Shown here: one piece after another, positions 45,966 to 57,622 of the stretch
Layout: each line of letters begins with the position of its first letter
Numbering within the stretch: the first letter of the stretch is position 1
Source of the DNA: Rhyacophila brunnea
Lineage: Eukaryota; Arthropoda; Insecta; Trichoptera; Rhyacophilidae
Length of the DNA stretch: 64,000 nt
Reading direction: 5' to 3'
NCBI GenBank assembly: GCA_022495005.1
Contig: JAGYXB010000610.1
Coordinates: 248,001-312,000, forward strand
Translations under genes and position numbers: made by a program
The notes under the pieces: generated by a model
Databases searched by the model: none
The model's input: the letters and a program-made list of their open reading frames with translations, nothing else
What the model was told of the DNA's origin: nothing

Positions 45966-46654
45966 AAAACGGTACATGTTCAAATACGCGCGTTAACATG
46001 ATCTTACTCCCTACTTCATTTATCGTTTGTCAATTTATGGCTACGGCCGTATGTAGTAGCTTAGCCACTGGGAAATGCCAATAGAAATGGCGTATTTCAA
46101 AAAAATACTACCTTATTTTTAGGTCAATAATTATTATAAAGCAAACATTATTCATAGGATGTTTATCACATTTGAATGGTCAAAGACATAGCTTATAATC
46201 AGTGTCTTTAGAATTATCTTCAAATGTGTTAATCGTGCCCATTTTTAATAATAAAATGCCCAATTCTTGTTAAATTTGGGATCAAAAAGACTATAAAATA
46301 TATTTTTTATCGTAAATATGTCACTATATAATGTTAACATTAATTTTACTAATGATTTTGTTAATGCGTTTAAAAATTAATAAATCTAAAAAATCTTAAC
46401 ACCACTTCACATTGACGTACTGAAATATGACAATATTCTAAAACATTAGAGCGAGAGGTTTAAAAGAATAACTATTTTATGTAATAAAAATACTTTATGC
46501 AGTCATCAAATATTTCAAAATAAATATAAAGGATAATAAGGCTTCAAAATTATATAAATAGATTATCTACTACGTTTAAGGAATGTCCAGGGCTATGCTC
46601 TGAAAATTCCATAAAAGCTCCATTTTGACCTACGCTGAGCATGTGGGCCGTTAA
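45966..46654 (+). mobile_element. Family P single arm
   Basis: Starts AAACGGTACATGTTCAAA, which is the centre of the palindrome at 10370-10420. It runs collinearly through GGCTACGGCCGTATG, CAATTCTTGTTAAATTTGGG and AGAGCGAGAGGTTTAAAAG to GAGCATGTGGGCCG, followed by TTAA (46651-46654). Only the right arm exists. Its terminus GGGCCG differs from CCCCCC in 9691-11080 but equals the left terminus of 53004-54356. Confidence 0.82.
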
Positions 46655-46662
46655 TGCCTATA

Positions 46663-46740
46663 TTTTTTTGGTCCAATTGGGATTCGAACTCTATCGCATG
46701 CCGGGCAGTTGATTTAACCAATTAACCTGTAAATTTAAAA
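46663..46740 (-). mobile_element. tRNA-like SINE head, reverse
   Basis: TTGGGATTCGAACTCTATCGC is a reversed box B (AGTTCGAATCC), followed by GGGCAGTTGATTTAACC, as in a reversed D-arm. No SINE body of families 1 or 2 follows. It could be another SINE or a decayed tRNA. Confidence 0.4.
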
Positions 46741-47752
46741 AAAAAATAGTTACGTAGGTATTTGAAATCATTCGTTCAAATAACATTTGACTCGCTAGTT
46801 TAATTGATCAAAACAAGCGATAGATACGTGTTTAATTATCACTGGATTCAAGAATTTGAAGCTTTACCAAAATTTACCCCTATAGGATCTATAGGACAGT
46901 AATATCTTTATCGTTATATGCACATTCATAGACCTTAGGACATGTAGAATAAAGCAGTAGGGTCTATTCCCTACGGCGATTCGTTGAATATTCAATCTCA
47001 AATAAGAAATAATTAAAAATCTGTGATTTTATACAAGTACATTGATGGTATCTTTTCATTCTGTTCCAGGTAAGTTGACCTTCCTCACATAAGATTCTAC
47101 AGCGACCGTATCAACCGTTGAGAGATTAAAGGTGAAAGCATTTTGATTGAACACTACTATGATAGTGACACGTCTGTGACATATATTATATTGCTGACAG
47201 GTACGACGTTTTATTTTTATAGCCACATTTTTCGCTTCTTGGTTGCTGATGTTTACAGTTTAATCTTTATTGGCAGACGACCGCATTTGCACGAAATTCG
47301 TTTTGACACTTGGAGACCCTGACGCAATGTTTACATAATATATACAAAATTATTTTAATTGTATTAATTTGTAATATTATATAAACGACAATACCCACTT
47401 AATTTAACAAGTATCAATTTCTTCTATTAAAATTCTGATAATATAATAAATGTAAATGCTGACTCAATTAATAATATCTGATAATTTCCATATAGTAGTA
47501 GACAAACTCGCTTTTGATATTAATATAAAATTATTTTGATCAAATATTATGCACATATACATCTACAGTGGTTTGTTTGGCAGATCAATGGTCTCTGGAG
47601 CCGTAAATCTCGTGTTCATCTGGTAAAAAAACATGTTCTTTATCAATGCGTATTCGATCCACTGCAAAGAGCCAATGGATTGGAAAATAAATATTTTCTA
47701 AAATACTCAATACGTAGGTCCATAATAAGTAAATCGCAATGAAGACACATTT
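46741..47752. other. No gene seen
   Basis: No repeat or exon supported. The 105-codon reverse frame at 47585-47902 runs out of the family F repeat and shares a peptide with 61220-61498 only for that reason. Confidence 0.45.
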
Positions 47753-48188
47753 AATAATTACAAGATAAAAAGAACTTTTTATATACAACGTTTTTAAATT
47801 TTCTGTTGAATCATATAAACTTGACTTAACTAGCTTAAGCGAAATTTTTATTTGATAGAAATAATACTGAAATGTCATTTTGACACTCGTATTGATTTCC
47901 ATAGTAACGCACGTATATATTACTAATTTCCTAGCAACTAATAATAGTAGATTGGATTACGGATTTCTTCCGAAATGACTTTTAATACAAAACAGATTTA
48001 ACTGAAAATGAATTTAATTCTACTTAAAGATGGCAAAAAAATGCATTGGCATCGTGTTCTGATATATTCTAAAAGTTTCAAATGTCTAGCTAGTCGAGAA
48101 ATTAATTAAAAATCGATTGCAAGATTTGTACCGGACAAACAACCACCGGACAAATAAGAATACGACCTAATAAAAACGTTGTAAAATA
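47753..48188 (+). repeat. Family F, copy 2
   Basis: Collinear with 20286-20745 from ACAAGATAAAAAGAAC to TAATAAAAACGTTGTA. It is slightly shorter, and the conserved palindrome is altered (AACAGATTTAACTG … AATTCTACT). Confidence 0.8.
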
Positions 48189-48261
48189 TAAATTAATCAT
48201 TTAAATGTATTTCTATTGGCGTGCATTGTTTCATTGAATATCGCACCGGACTGTACTTAAC

Positions 48262-48531
48262 ATATCGATGTACATTGACACCCCCGTATCTGACATTCAA
48301 TATTTTTGATAGGGGAAAGTTAAAATGTTAGGTATACAAAAACTATTTAATGAAATTTAATAAAAATAAAAATACGCTCAGTGATAATTAAGTTTATTTT
48401 TAAGGTACCTAACTGTATTTTTGTTTTTTATTTAATTCGATTACTTTTTAGAGTTTTTATAATATTTTAATTTTCCGAATCGAAAATATTGAATGTCAGA
48501 TACGAGGTGTCAATTTTAGAACATCGATATA
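48262..48531. mobile_element. 270-bp MITE, ~50-bp TIRs
   Basis: ATATCGATGT…CATTGACACC…CGTATCTGACATTCAATATTTT at the left is mirrored by AAAATATTGAATGTCAGATACG…GGTGTCAA…ACATCGATAT at the right. TA steps flank both ends, compatible with a mariner-type TA duplication, but the terminal TATA makes the exact edge ambiguous. No coding frame. Confidence 0.78.
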
Positions 48532-49639
48532 TAGTTACAACTTGATTTGTATTCAATTTAAAATGTAGTATGTAATCAGCTGTTTATCACGTCAACAATA
48601 AAGGAAGTATAGCTTCAAAACGTATCTATATATCATTTAGTATTGACTACATTTCTATGAGTTATGAGTGGGTATTAAAATTGATATTGAGTTTACATAA
48701 TACTAATTATAATTATTGCTAACGCTATTCGATGGACGATAGGTAAACAAGTGTTGTATATTATCAATCACCAAATAGGTACTCAAATAATCCTTGAAAA
48801 AAGCAAGTAGCTAGATAATTAAATATAGATTTCTTTTCATTGTTTGCAGAAAATTGAACTTATTTACATGTTTTTTAAATATAAATAAAATAGTTTGCGG
48901 CCGTAATATGTTATTTTTGACATAATGTCGTACGTCACGATTTATGATTCATATTCAAATGTGGAATGTCCTTAAATCACATCCATTCGATTGGACGACT
49001 CTTTCAGTGCTTCACAAAAAAAATAGAAACATATCGTTTTGTCGAACTGTTTATTTGATACTTTGTCGCTACGGGATATTGTGCGGTTGGTAATGTATAC
49101 ATTTACATTTTCTAATACTGTTATTATAGACATTTAATATAGTTAATAGTAGTGTGTTATTGTCATGTTTCTCATGTAGTCAATGTCGAATTGTGGACAC
49201 AGGGATCATTTTTAATAGATTCGAATGACATGCGATAAGCGAATATAATACGGTCTTATTCTATATTAAACACCTGTCGAAATTCGGTGTATTATTATAG
49301 TTTGGCATTTAATTTTGGACACGATTATAGGTGTATTCTACAAAGTCAAGTTTGATAGTAAACGAATATTTTATATTTACTCAGAACATAGTTAATTTAA
49401 TATTAATTTTATTGCATAAATATATATAATGTCATAGTAAAAATTACCAGGTGGCAATACCATCTGTCAATATTCTCATACGTCTTCTCTCTGTCTCCCT
49501 TTTTTCATACAATTACGTGTAAATATGTTCTGTCTCACTGAATTTGTTAGAGCTGCTGCAACAGTCTGGCAGAGGCGTTGTAGAGTCTCCTGATTTTGTG
49601 AAGTATGTACTTCCCCGTTCATTTGTCAAACGGTAACGC
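48532..49639. other. AT-rich DNA, no feature seen
   Basis: No exon or repeat edge was supported in this stretch. Confidence 0.5.
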
Positions 49640-50165
49640 ATAGCTGATAGGGTTACATGTAAGTTGTACGTAAAACATTTCACCGTAGCACAGTTCGCCG
49701 TGACTTTTCTTATCGGATGGACGACACATTTCGAGAGAAATTACAAGATTTCGATGGTCTGATAATGCAAGATTTAAATCGATACAAAAAAAATGTTATA
49801 ATCTCATATTTACATGTCGCAGGCATTTTAACAATACATACATCTACTTTGATGACCGTATACTACACGGTTTCAAATTTTATTAGATTCAATATGAACA
49901 TTAATTCAATTTTCTTAGCTGATTTTGCAAAATTCATGAATTCAAAAATGAAAATCTAACCTAACAAATAATCCAGTATATCGGCTATTTTCAAAATTTG
50001 TTTGCTGCAGGCTTCCCGTAAAGTGTAAACCGACAAGAACCGTGTTTTATTTAGACATGAATTTTATGTCGGTACTATACGACCCAAAGAGTTGGCCCTT
50101 TAATATACGGACATATATTTCCGACATGGTGAAATGTGATACGGCGAACTGCATACGTACAAGTT
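49640..50165. mobile_element. Decayed relative of the TTAGG foldback elements
   Basis: GGTTACATGTAAGTTGTACGT … ACATTTCACCGT … ACAGTTCGCCGTG at the left resembles the arms of 63321-63690. ATGGTGAAATG … CGGCGAACTGCATACGTAC at the right is its inverse. Inside, 49911-50030 is the inverse of 37151-37290, including AAATGAAAATCTAACCTAAC. The frames at 49717-49959 and 50042-50305 lie within it and are not recognised as genes. Confidence 0.45.
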
Positions 50166-50210
50166 TCTGGACACGAGTTGATAGTACTTTCTCATTCACA
50201 ATGTTTCTAT

Positions 50211-50625
50211 TTTACCACGTTTTTATTAGCTCGTATACTTGTTTGTCCGGTACAGATTTTTTCTTGTGCAGTACAATTTTTTTCTTATTTGTCCAACATT
50301 TTTAACTAACTAAGCAGAATTCAATTCATTTTCAGTTAATTCTGTTTTGTACGTTTCTGAAGAAATTCGTTAAAAGTAATATTTACTACTCACTATTATT
50401 GGTTGCTTAGTTGGTCCTAGCAACTAAATTATTAATATATATGTGCGTTACTATGGAAAATATGAAATGTCAAAATGACATTTCAGTATTCTATAATATT
50501 TATTCAGTATTTCTATCAAGTACAAAAAAAAGTATTTATTAATATGTAGAATTGTTAAGTTTATATTATGATTCAACAGGAAATTTAAAAACGTGGTATA
50601 TAAAAAGTTCTTTTTATCTTGTATT
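50211..50625 (-). repeat. Family F, copy 3 (reverse)
   Basis: TTTTACCACGTTTTTATTAGC at the left and AGTTCTTTTTATCTTGTA at the right are the two family ends in reverse. The palindrome AGCAGAATTCAATTCATTTTC … TTAATTCTG is present at 50312-50345. Confidence 0.75.
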
Positions 50626-51385
50626 TAATTTGATTGATTATGTATGTTAGGTTACAGGACCTTGGTTAATATTAGTTTATTTAAATTATTAGCAAGTGCG
50701 CGTACATTTAAAGTAAAATTTGGAGAGATCCCGACGACGTATGGAATCAAAGGTGTTTATCGTTAACCACACTTATATTACTTAGGTCATCTAATGGGGA
50801 CATCTCTAATGTTTAGTACTTTTTCCAAGTTCTTTGAAAACCTTCTCAACGTAAAATACTTAGTTACAATTTAATTAATACTTTTTATGATACACATTTT
50901 ACGCACGCTGATTAAAGGTAGGTATTGTCACACAAACTTTCTCGCGCACCGCAAAAATGTTCATGATTAATAGCTTTGCCATAAATACACACATTATGTG
51001 AATTACAAAAAACTAGGCCAGATACATCGATCGGTAACAATCGGTTCGCGTATCCAATATGACAGACATAATCAGGTGTGTGCGCAAACAAATCGTCGGC
51101 GGTCTGCGACGGTACTTAGCCAGTTATTAGCGTCAAATAGAATGCGAAACCGCAACAATTCACATCCATCTCGAGAATATTTTAATCAAAGTGATATGCT
51201 TCACTGGTTACGCTGAATTTCTGTCAACTGTCGAGTTTTTTTTATTATATTGGTATACAATGCCTGCGATAACCAATTGACTACCGCTATTTTGTTATGT
51301 TATTGTAAATTGCCTTTTAAAATGCAATTTGTAGGAAGTGCAACGTTTGTATCATTACCTTTTATAGTACTAGGTATATAGGTAC
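50626..51385. other. No gene supported; 72-codon orphan frame
   Basis: The plus frame at 50998-51216 is basic and glutamine/asparagine-rich (QTNRRRSATVLSQLLASN). It sits in GC-richer DNA but has no known domain. It may be a decayed exon. Confidence 0.25.
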
Positions 51386-51968
51386 CAGTGGCGAAGGGTG
51401 GAGGTAGGCTGTTAAGATCCGCCATAAATAGTGCACATTAAACTTTTTCAGACATACGTATATGTTTTCATTGGAATAAGACTACAATTTACAGAAAGTG
51501 TTGGTTAGTTTTTAAAATTCAATTAAACCCTGAGAAACCAAGCCATAATAGATAATAGTCAAAAAATACATGTCTGTCTATAAAATATTTAAAATTATGC
51601 AATTAAATCATACATAACTTTGAATATTTTATAGATAGAATAATATTTTTTATTTATTATAGTTTGGTTCAGGCAGGGCTTAATGAATTAAAAAAATGAA
51701 CCAACAATATGTATAATATGTATCTTTAATCCAACGAAAACAAATAACTATGAATGAAAAAGTGTGCACAATTTAGTCGTATCGCCCAAATTAGGCCAAA
51801 ACTATTATGGTTTCGTTTGGGCAGGGTTTAATTGATTTTCAAAAACTAACTAACACCATCTGTAAATTGTAGTCTTAGTTCAATAAAAACAAATACATAT
51901 GACTAACAAAGTTTAGTGTGCACTATTTATAGCGAATCTTAACAGCCTACCTCCACCCTTCGCCACTG
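51386..51968. mobile_element. hAT-like long-TIR MITE (family T), perfect 8-bp duplication
   Basis: CAGTGGCGAAGGGTGGAGG opens and CCTCCACCCTTCGCCACTG closes the 583-bp element. The inverted repeats continue for well over 100 bp (GGCTGTTAAGAT…ATAGTGCACA…). The right arm contains two successive ~150-bp units, and the centre is a palindrome around TATAAAATATTTAAAAT. ATAGGTAC occurs immediately outside both ends (51378-51385, 51969-51976). Perfect 8-bp duplications indicate hAT-type insertion, and recent relative to 15403-15991. No transposase. Confidence 0.92.
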
Positions 51969-51989
51969 ATAGGTACACATTGCAATTCA

Positions 51990-52290
51990 GTGGGTCTATT
52001 CTATAAACAAAGGCGGCTATTGGCGGCTAGCGACAGTATTTTATCATATTTATGTATTGAGGTATTATAATTGTTACAATAAATTAGCCGTCTCAACTGT
52101 CAAAACTGTCTATCTCGCCCTAAAAGTCAAGAGAGGGGTTGTTAAAACATAGCACTTTTTGACAGTTTAGAGTGTTTAGAGTTTAGACGGGTAACTTATT
52201 GTAACAATTAACGGTCTCAATACATAAATATGATAAACTACCGTCGATAGCCGCCGATAGCCCCATTGTGTATGTATAGAATAGACTCAC
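51990..52290. mobile_element. Family G MITE, second copy
   Basis: GTGGGTCTATTCTAT and ATAGAATAGACTCAC are the ends. The inner blocks GGCGGCTATTGGCGGCTAGCG / CGATAGCCGCCGATAGCC and ATTGTTACAATAAATTAGCC / GTAACTTATTGTAACAATTAAC match 5987-6275. It contains an internal near-duplication (AGTTTAGAGTGTTTAGAGTTTAGACG). It lies only about 20 bp from the preceding hAT-like element. Confidence 0.78.
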
Positions 52291-52448
52291 ATAGGTCTTA
52301 AATCCCGAAATTCAAATGTCCTTCTTAATGTGATCTCAATATGCCGCTACTTCAAGTAAATAACTTCAAGTTTACGAACTTCAATATTGTAATCATACCG
52401 AAATTAGATTATAATATATAGATAGATACTATATATCGTTACTCTGTT

Positions 52449-52874
52449 CTGCTAAGTAAAAGACAGTGTTTTTGGTTTTAGTGAAACGAGAACCCAAGTT
52501 TTAAACTACCCTTTCTCTTATATCATAGACTGTATATTTAGAGATTATGTCAAAACAATCCAATAATTTTACATAATATAAGAAAAATAGTACTTATAGG
52601 CCATCCATGGACTGAAACCGTATGCATACTAAGCTTATCTTTTCTGGTCATGGAAATATATTTCCACAAAGTATATTATAAGCATCTGATCGTATCCGTT
52701 CATACCATACACTTACAAATTTAATGAAAATATATTTTCATGATCAAAAATCATAAGTTTAGTATGGCACACGGATCTAAACCGTATACGGTTTCAGTCC
52801 ATGGATGGCCTCTTAGTTAAAAACTTGGGTTCTCATTTCACTTAAACCAAAAACACTTTCTTTTCACTTAGCAG
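52449..52874. mobile_element. Inverted-repeat element (family K) interrupted by another MITE
   Basis: CTGCTAAGTAAAAGACAGTG…TTTTTGGTTTTAGTG…GAGAACCCAAGTTTT at the left is mirrored by AAAACTTGGGTTCTC…CACTTAAACCAAAAACAC…ACTTAGCAG at the right. The element at 52599-52810 sits between the arms. A one-armed relative is at 15038-15165. Confidence 0.75.
52599..52810. mobile_element. Nested MITE (family N) inside family K
   Basis: GGCCATCCATGGACTGAAACC and GGTTTCAGTCCATGGATGGCC are exact 21-bp inverted ends, extended inward by GTATGC/GTATAC. Imperfect internal pairing continues (GGTCATGGAAATATATTTCC / GAAAATATATTTTCATGATC). A smaller copy is at 16972-17117. Flanking bases ACTTAT and TCTTAG suggest a short CTTA-like duplication but do not prove it. 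Confidence 0.78.
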
Positions 52875-53003
52875 CGCAGTACTAAGTTTCTAGAGGCGAT
52901 TTTGTATTTATAATCTTTGGTAACGATGCTGTATTAAATATTATTTTGTCTAAAATTTTTGTATTCTATCGAAACGAATATTTTTCAAATGAAATAACGA
53001 GCC

Positions 53004-54356
53004 TTAACGGCCCACGTGCTCGTCGTAGGTCAAAAATGAGTTTTTATTGTATTTTCAAACCATGATCCTGGACACTCCTTAAACGTTATAGATAATCTAT
53101 TTATATAATTTTGAAGCCTTATTATCCTTTATAGTTATTTTAAACATTTGATGACTGCATAAAGTATTTTTGTTACATAAAATAGTATTCTTTTAAACCT
53201 CTCGCTCTAATGTTTAGAATATAGTCATATTTCGGTACATAACTGTGCAGTGGTGTTAAGATTTTTTACGTTTATTAATTTTTAAACGCATTTATAAAAC
53301 CATTAGTATTATGAGATAATTTTTGTAAAATATTCATGATAAAAAATTATATTGATAATCTCTGTGATCCCAAATTTGACAAGAATTAGGCATTTTATTA
53401 TTCAAAAATCGGCAAGATTTACACATTTGAAGATGATTCTAAAGATACTTATTATAAGCTATGTCTTTGACCATTCAAGTTTGATAAACATCTTATGAAT
53501 AATGATTGCTTTATAATAATTATTGACCTAAGAATAAGGTAGTGTTTTTTTGAAATACGCCATTTCTTTTGGCATTCCCCAGTGGTTAAGCTACAACATA
53601 CGGCCGTAGCCATAAATTGACAAACTATAATTACACCTAAACAAGATACACTAAAAAACTATAATCACACCTAGACAAACTAAAACACGCGCGTTAACAT
53701 AATTTTACTCCCTATTTTAATTATAGTTTGTCAATTTATGGCTACGGCCGTATGTTGTAGCTTAAACACTAGAGAATGACAAAAGAAATGGCGTATTTCA
53801 AAAAAACACTACCTTATTCTTAGGTCAATAATTATTATAAAGCAATCATTATTCATAAGATGTTTATCACACTTGAATGGTTAAAGACATAGCTTATAAT
53901 AAATATCTTTAGAATCATCTTGAAATGTGTTAATCTTGCCGATTTTTTGAATAATAAAATGCCTAATTCTTGTCAAATTCGGGATCACAGAGATTATCAA
54001 TATAATTTTTTATCATGAATATTTTACAAAATTATCTCATAATAAATTATGCTAATGGTTTTATAAATGCGTTTAAAAATTAATAAATGTAAAAAATCGT
54101 AACACCACTGCACAGTTATGTACCGAAATATGACTATATTCTAAAACATTAGAGCGAGAGGTTTAAAAGAATACTATTTTATGTAACAAAATACTTTATG
54201 CAGTCATCAAATGTTTAAAATAACTATAAAGGATAATAAGGCTTCAAAATTATATAAATAGATTATCTAAAACGTGTAAGGAGTGTACAGGATCATGGTT
54301 TGAAAATACAATAAAAACTCAATTTTGACCTTCGACGAGCATGTCCCCCCATTTAA
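53004..54356. mobile_element. Family P palindromic element, second two-armed copy
   Basis: Left arm 53008 to about 53632 starts CGGCCCACGTGCTCG directly after TTAA (53004-53007). The right arm, about 53690-54350, ends CGAGCATGTCCCCCC and is followed by ATTTAA rather than TTAA. About 50 bp of the left arm next to the centre is replaced by unrelated A/C-rich sequence with a near-repeat (ACACCTAAACAAGATACACTA / ACACCTAGACAAACTA). The two outer hexamers differ from each other, so the arms are not a simple copy of one another at the tips. No coding capacity. Confidence 0.85.
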
Positions 54357-54894
54357 AATATTCCGTGACATTGTCAAATCGCGTTTTTGGAAACAATTCG
54401 CAGAATTTAAATCACACGCGTAACTGTTTTGTATCACATCGTTGTCGTGAAATGACCAGTTAAAACACAAGTAATATTACAATTCCGTTGAGATCTTAAT
54501 CATAAGATGAAAGTATCAACAGTAATAAATAATAATAAATAATACTGATGACAACACCAATTATATTATATTGTATGTTATGCGTGAAGGCTTTTTTTCT
54601 CTATATCAATTACCATCACGAAGGCTGTATTAACACGTCTACTTTTCATCAGTTTCAATTTTCAAGTAAGCATTTAGTGAAATATCACGCCATGCATGTT
54701 GGTAAACGGTTGATTTTTTTATATATATAACTTCTGACATCCACTATGTTGATTCCCCTTCTGGAGTTAGGCCGACACCGACTTCTGGTTATCTTTTAAC
54801 TGAGAGTTAACTTAAATTGTTTAATTAAGATTTAGTTTTGGTATTTTATGTTTGATTTAGTTGTAGAATATAGATTTATGACAGCGTATCAGTT

Positions 54895-54945
54895 TATCAA
54901 GTCGTGTGTACCGGGTTCGAAACCCGGGTGTGGCAAATTTATCTA
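54895..54945 (+). mobile_element. tRNA-like SINE head fragment
   Basis: TACCGGGTTCGAAACCCGGGT contains a perfect-stem T-arm and box B (GGTTCGAAACC), followed by GTGGCAAATTTATC. A complete cloverleaf cannot be drawn upstream. Confidence 0.45.
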
Positions 54946-55154
54946 TTATTTTTCGAAGTGTGTTTGGAGTTAGAATTTTTAAATTTATTTAAATATAGTG
55001 ATCTTTACAAATTACAAATTCAAAATGATATGAAAACACCGTTATATAGTATTAAAACTCTTTAAAAAAAAAAATATAAGAGAGTAATTATATAATTATG
55101 AACCACGTGAAAGTGCGCCAAATGAGTTAAGTAGACAATATTTTATGAATTTAT

Positions 55155-55330
55155 AAAGTAATGTCCACCTAAAATCATCCTCACGTATATGTAATATATC
55201 AAATTGAATTGGTTGAACACAGTTATTGTCCGCCCAATTGGCATCACCAATGACAGGTTAATTCTGAACCTTGTGAGAACAAACAGCTGACCGATTTCTA
55301 AGATATCAGGACACACAGGTCAACACTACC
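55155..55330 (-). pseudogene. Jockey-like LINE 3' scrap, second copy
   Basis: GTCCACCTAAAATCATCCTCACGTA … GCCCAATTGGCATCACCAATG … GAGAACAAACAGC matches 22500-22640 in the same orientation. The reverse-strand frame is broken by several stops. Confidence 0.55.
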
Positions 55331-55344
55331 AATAATGGCAGAGT

Positions 55345-55445
55345 ACGCAGTTAGTATGTACCTAATAAGTTGAGCAAATGACTAACATCCGTTTCTCATA
55401 AAAACAAAAATCTGTTAAAACTACCTCCTCTCTGTGGAGGCACAT
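55345..55445 (+). mobile_element. SINE family 1 body/tail
   Basis: GTTGAGCAAATGACTAACATCC, GTTTCTCATAAAAACAAAAATC and CTCTCTGTGGAGGCACATAT match the 3' half of 26786-26995. The tRNA-like head is missing. The copy stops where the family G MITE begins; ATGATCCCCTTAATCC at 55663 may be its continuation. Confidence 0.65.
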
Positions 55446-55660
55446 ATGCGCATCTATTCTATACACGGCTGCTATCGAAGGTAGTTTATCATACTTATGT
55501 ATTGAGGTATTATAATTGTTACAATAAGTTCGCCGTATAAATTATCAAAACTGTCTATCTCGCTCTAAAAGTTAACACAGCCATGTAAGGTGCTGTTAAA
55601 ACTTAGCACTTTTGATAGTTCAGACGGTTAACTTATTGTAACAATTAACCGCCTCAATAT
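55445..55660. mobile_element. Family G MITE, 3'-truncated copy
   Basis: Left end GCGCATCTATTCTATACAC and the interior (ATTGTTACAATAAGTTCGCC … CTTATTGTAACAATTAACCGCC) match the other copies. The right terminal repeat is missing after CTCAATATA. Confidence 0.65.
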
Positions 55661-57622
55661 AATGATCCCCTTAATCCCCACAGTGATGGAATGAGTAATG
55701 TTATATAAAGCGTTAGAACATGTATGTTTTAATTTTTAAATTATCCACTGTTATACTTTTTCTCACAAAAATACATCAATGGGTATCAAACCTGTCCGTT
55801 ACATTCTGAGAGAATAAACTTGGTGTGATTCAAATATGACACCTCTATAATATCTTATATGTACATAAACAATCTGATCTAATGTGAATGATTTGTGTGA
55901 GAAATTGAATTATTCATAGTAAGTTACTCGGGCACTGGAAACTGTGTTTATATTATCGTTGTCATGCACCCGCACGCATCTCTATTGTCTATCTAATGAA
56001 CAATATTTATTTTTTTGTTTGTCATTGTTTTTACTCGATTGTTTACTTATTAACGTCAATACGGAATAATGGTTTTGTTTTTGAAAGCAAGCATGCAGAG
56101 AATAATACGTATTATTTATAATTCTTACGTATTATAGGGTAATAGTTATGTTATTAACTATTTCAATACAACTGTTATGTTATTATATCACTGTTAGAAA
56201 ATTTAATTAATAACTAAGAGCGGAATGCAGAAACATTTGTCATAACTAAAATTTCCTTAGCAGAAAACACTATGCAGAAACATTGTCCTTAGTTTTAAGA
56301 TCATTTCTATTGAAAATAATACCATATTTAAAAATTCTCTTTCCTATAGTTTAGGTAAATTATTTTATAATTGTTAAACGATGACAAAAATATGACAACT
56401 GCATTTTATAAATGTAATAACTATAAATACATATTAATATTTAATTATAATACTCGTATGTTTCCGTTATAAGTCATTATACGTGATCCCACAGGCACCG
56501 CAAGATATTTTTTTAACATGGTAACACTAGCGTCAAGTGTCATTCTTCATCTGGCATTTTGTATTTCTGCGGGCTGGCGTATAAAAGTAAAATAATATTC
56601 TGCAAGTACATGCCAAACGAATTAACACTATCAATATCCATATTGAGATACATTGTTAAATGAATTTGAGTGTATGGACTGTTTTATAGACATGCGAATT
56701 TATTTTGACAGCAGCTGTCAATGGTAAATGGTAATACAGAAGGGGGCGTGTTCATAACAAAAGTAGTATATGGTTAAGGATTCCTTAACTCTATACTCAG
56801 GATTGTCTATAGTTAAGTCATCCTTTCCGGTGACTTATCCTTAGGAATGAAATCTTAGATTGTGCATGCTGCTCTATGTAACTAAGTGAATAATTACTTT
56901 GTTTCAATTAATTTAAGTCAGTATTAATAGCTATATTTTTTTAATAATAAATTCACACATTTTGATAACTTGCTAACAGCTGTCAAACTAAATAACATAT
57001 TGAAACAGGTTTTAGGTAAATGCCGTAATACCGATTTATAATATTAACATTCCCTTTACAAAGCTAATAAAGTTCGTTCGTTCCTCTGATTTCACAGCGG
57101 GGTTACCATACAAAATTGCAGATATTACAATTAGTAAAAGAGACTGTCTATTTTGATTATTTTTATCTATAAAATGATTAAAAAGGCATTAAATCTTAAT
57201 TATAATCATTCGAGTATTTCTATACATTCTTACAGCTTACAGGGTACAAGTCATAATACTATCTTTATCTCACCCCTTACTTTAATATATCTTTCTCACG
57301 ATTAAGTATGTCTATGCTTGCATACAACGTCCGGTTATCTATGCTCATCAAAAAGTGAATGTTGCTTCTTATAGCACGGGTACACCAGTTATAAGTAGAT
57401 ATACTAGAACTTAAAATAATACTTCCGATGCATAGACAATATTAGTAGATAAAGCTAAAAATTAGATAGATACTAAAAGATATACAGATATACATACAAT
57501 TATAAGAAAGTTATTTTTATTGTACAACTATATATTCTTTTTACACTATAACATGCTATGAAATCCGATGACAGTAATATAGTGAAACAGTAGTACAGTA
57601 GTAGGAGTGAAACAATTATAAT
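55661..57622. other. AT-rich DNA, no gene seen
   Basis: GCAGAAACATT occurs twice near 56228 and 56272, and a short stem GGTTAAGGATTCCTTAACT is at 56773-56791. Nothing else is supported. Confidence 0.4.

Noticed and set aside
47585..47902. Apparent conserved peptide shared with 61220-61498 (STENLKTLYIKSSFYLVI)
   Set aside because: The shared peptide is translated from the family F repeat end present at both sites; it reflects repeat identity, not a protein family.
49717..50305. Two successive plus frames of 80 and 87 codons, possibly membrane-like
   Set aside because: They sit within the decayed TTAGG foldback relative and run into a reverse family F copy; hydrophobicity comes from the T-rich composition.
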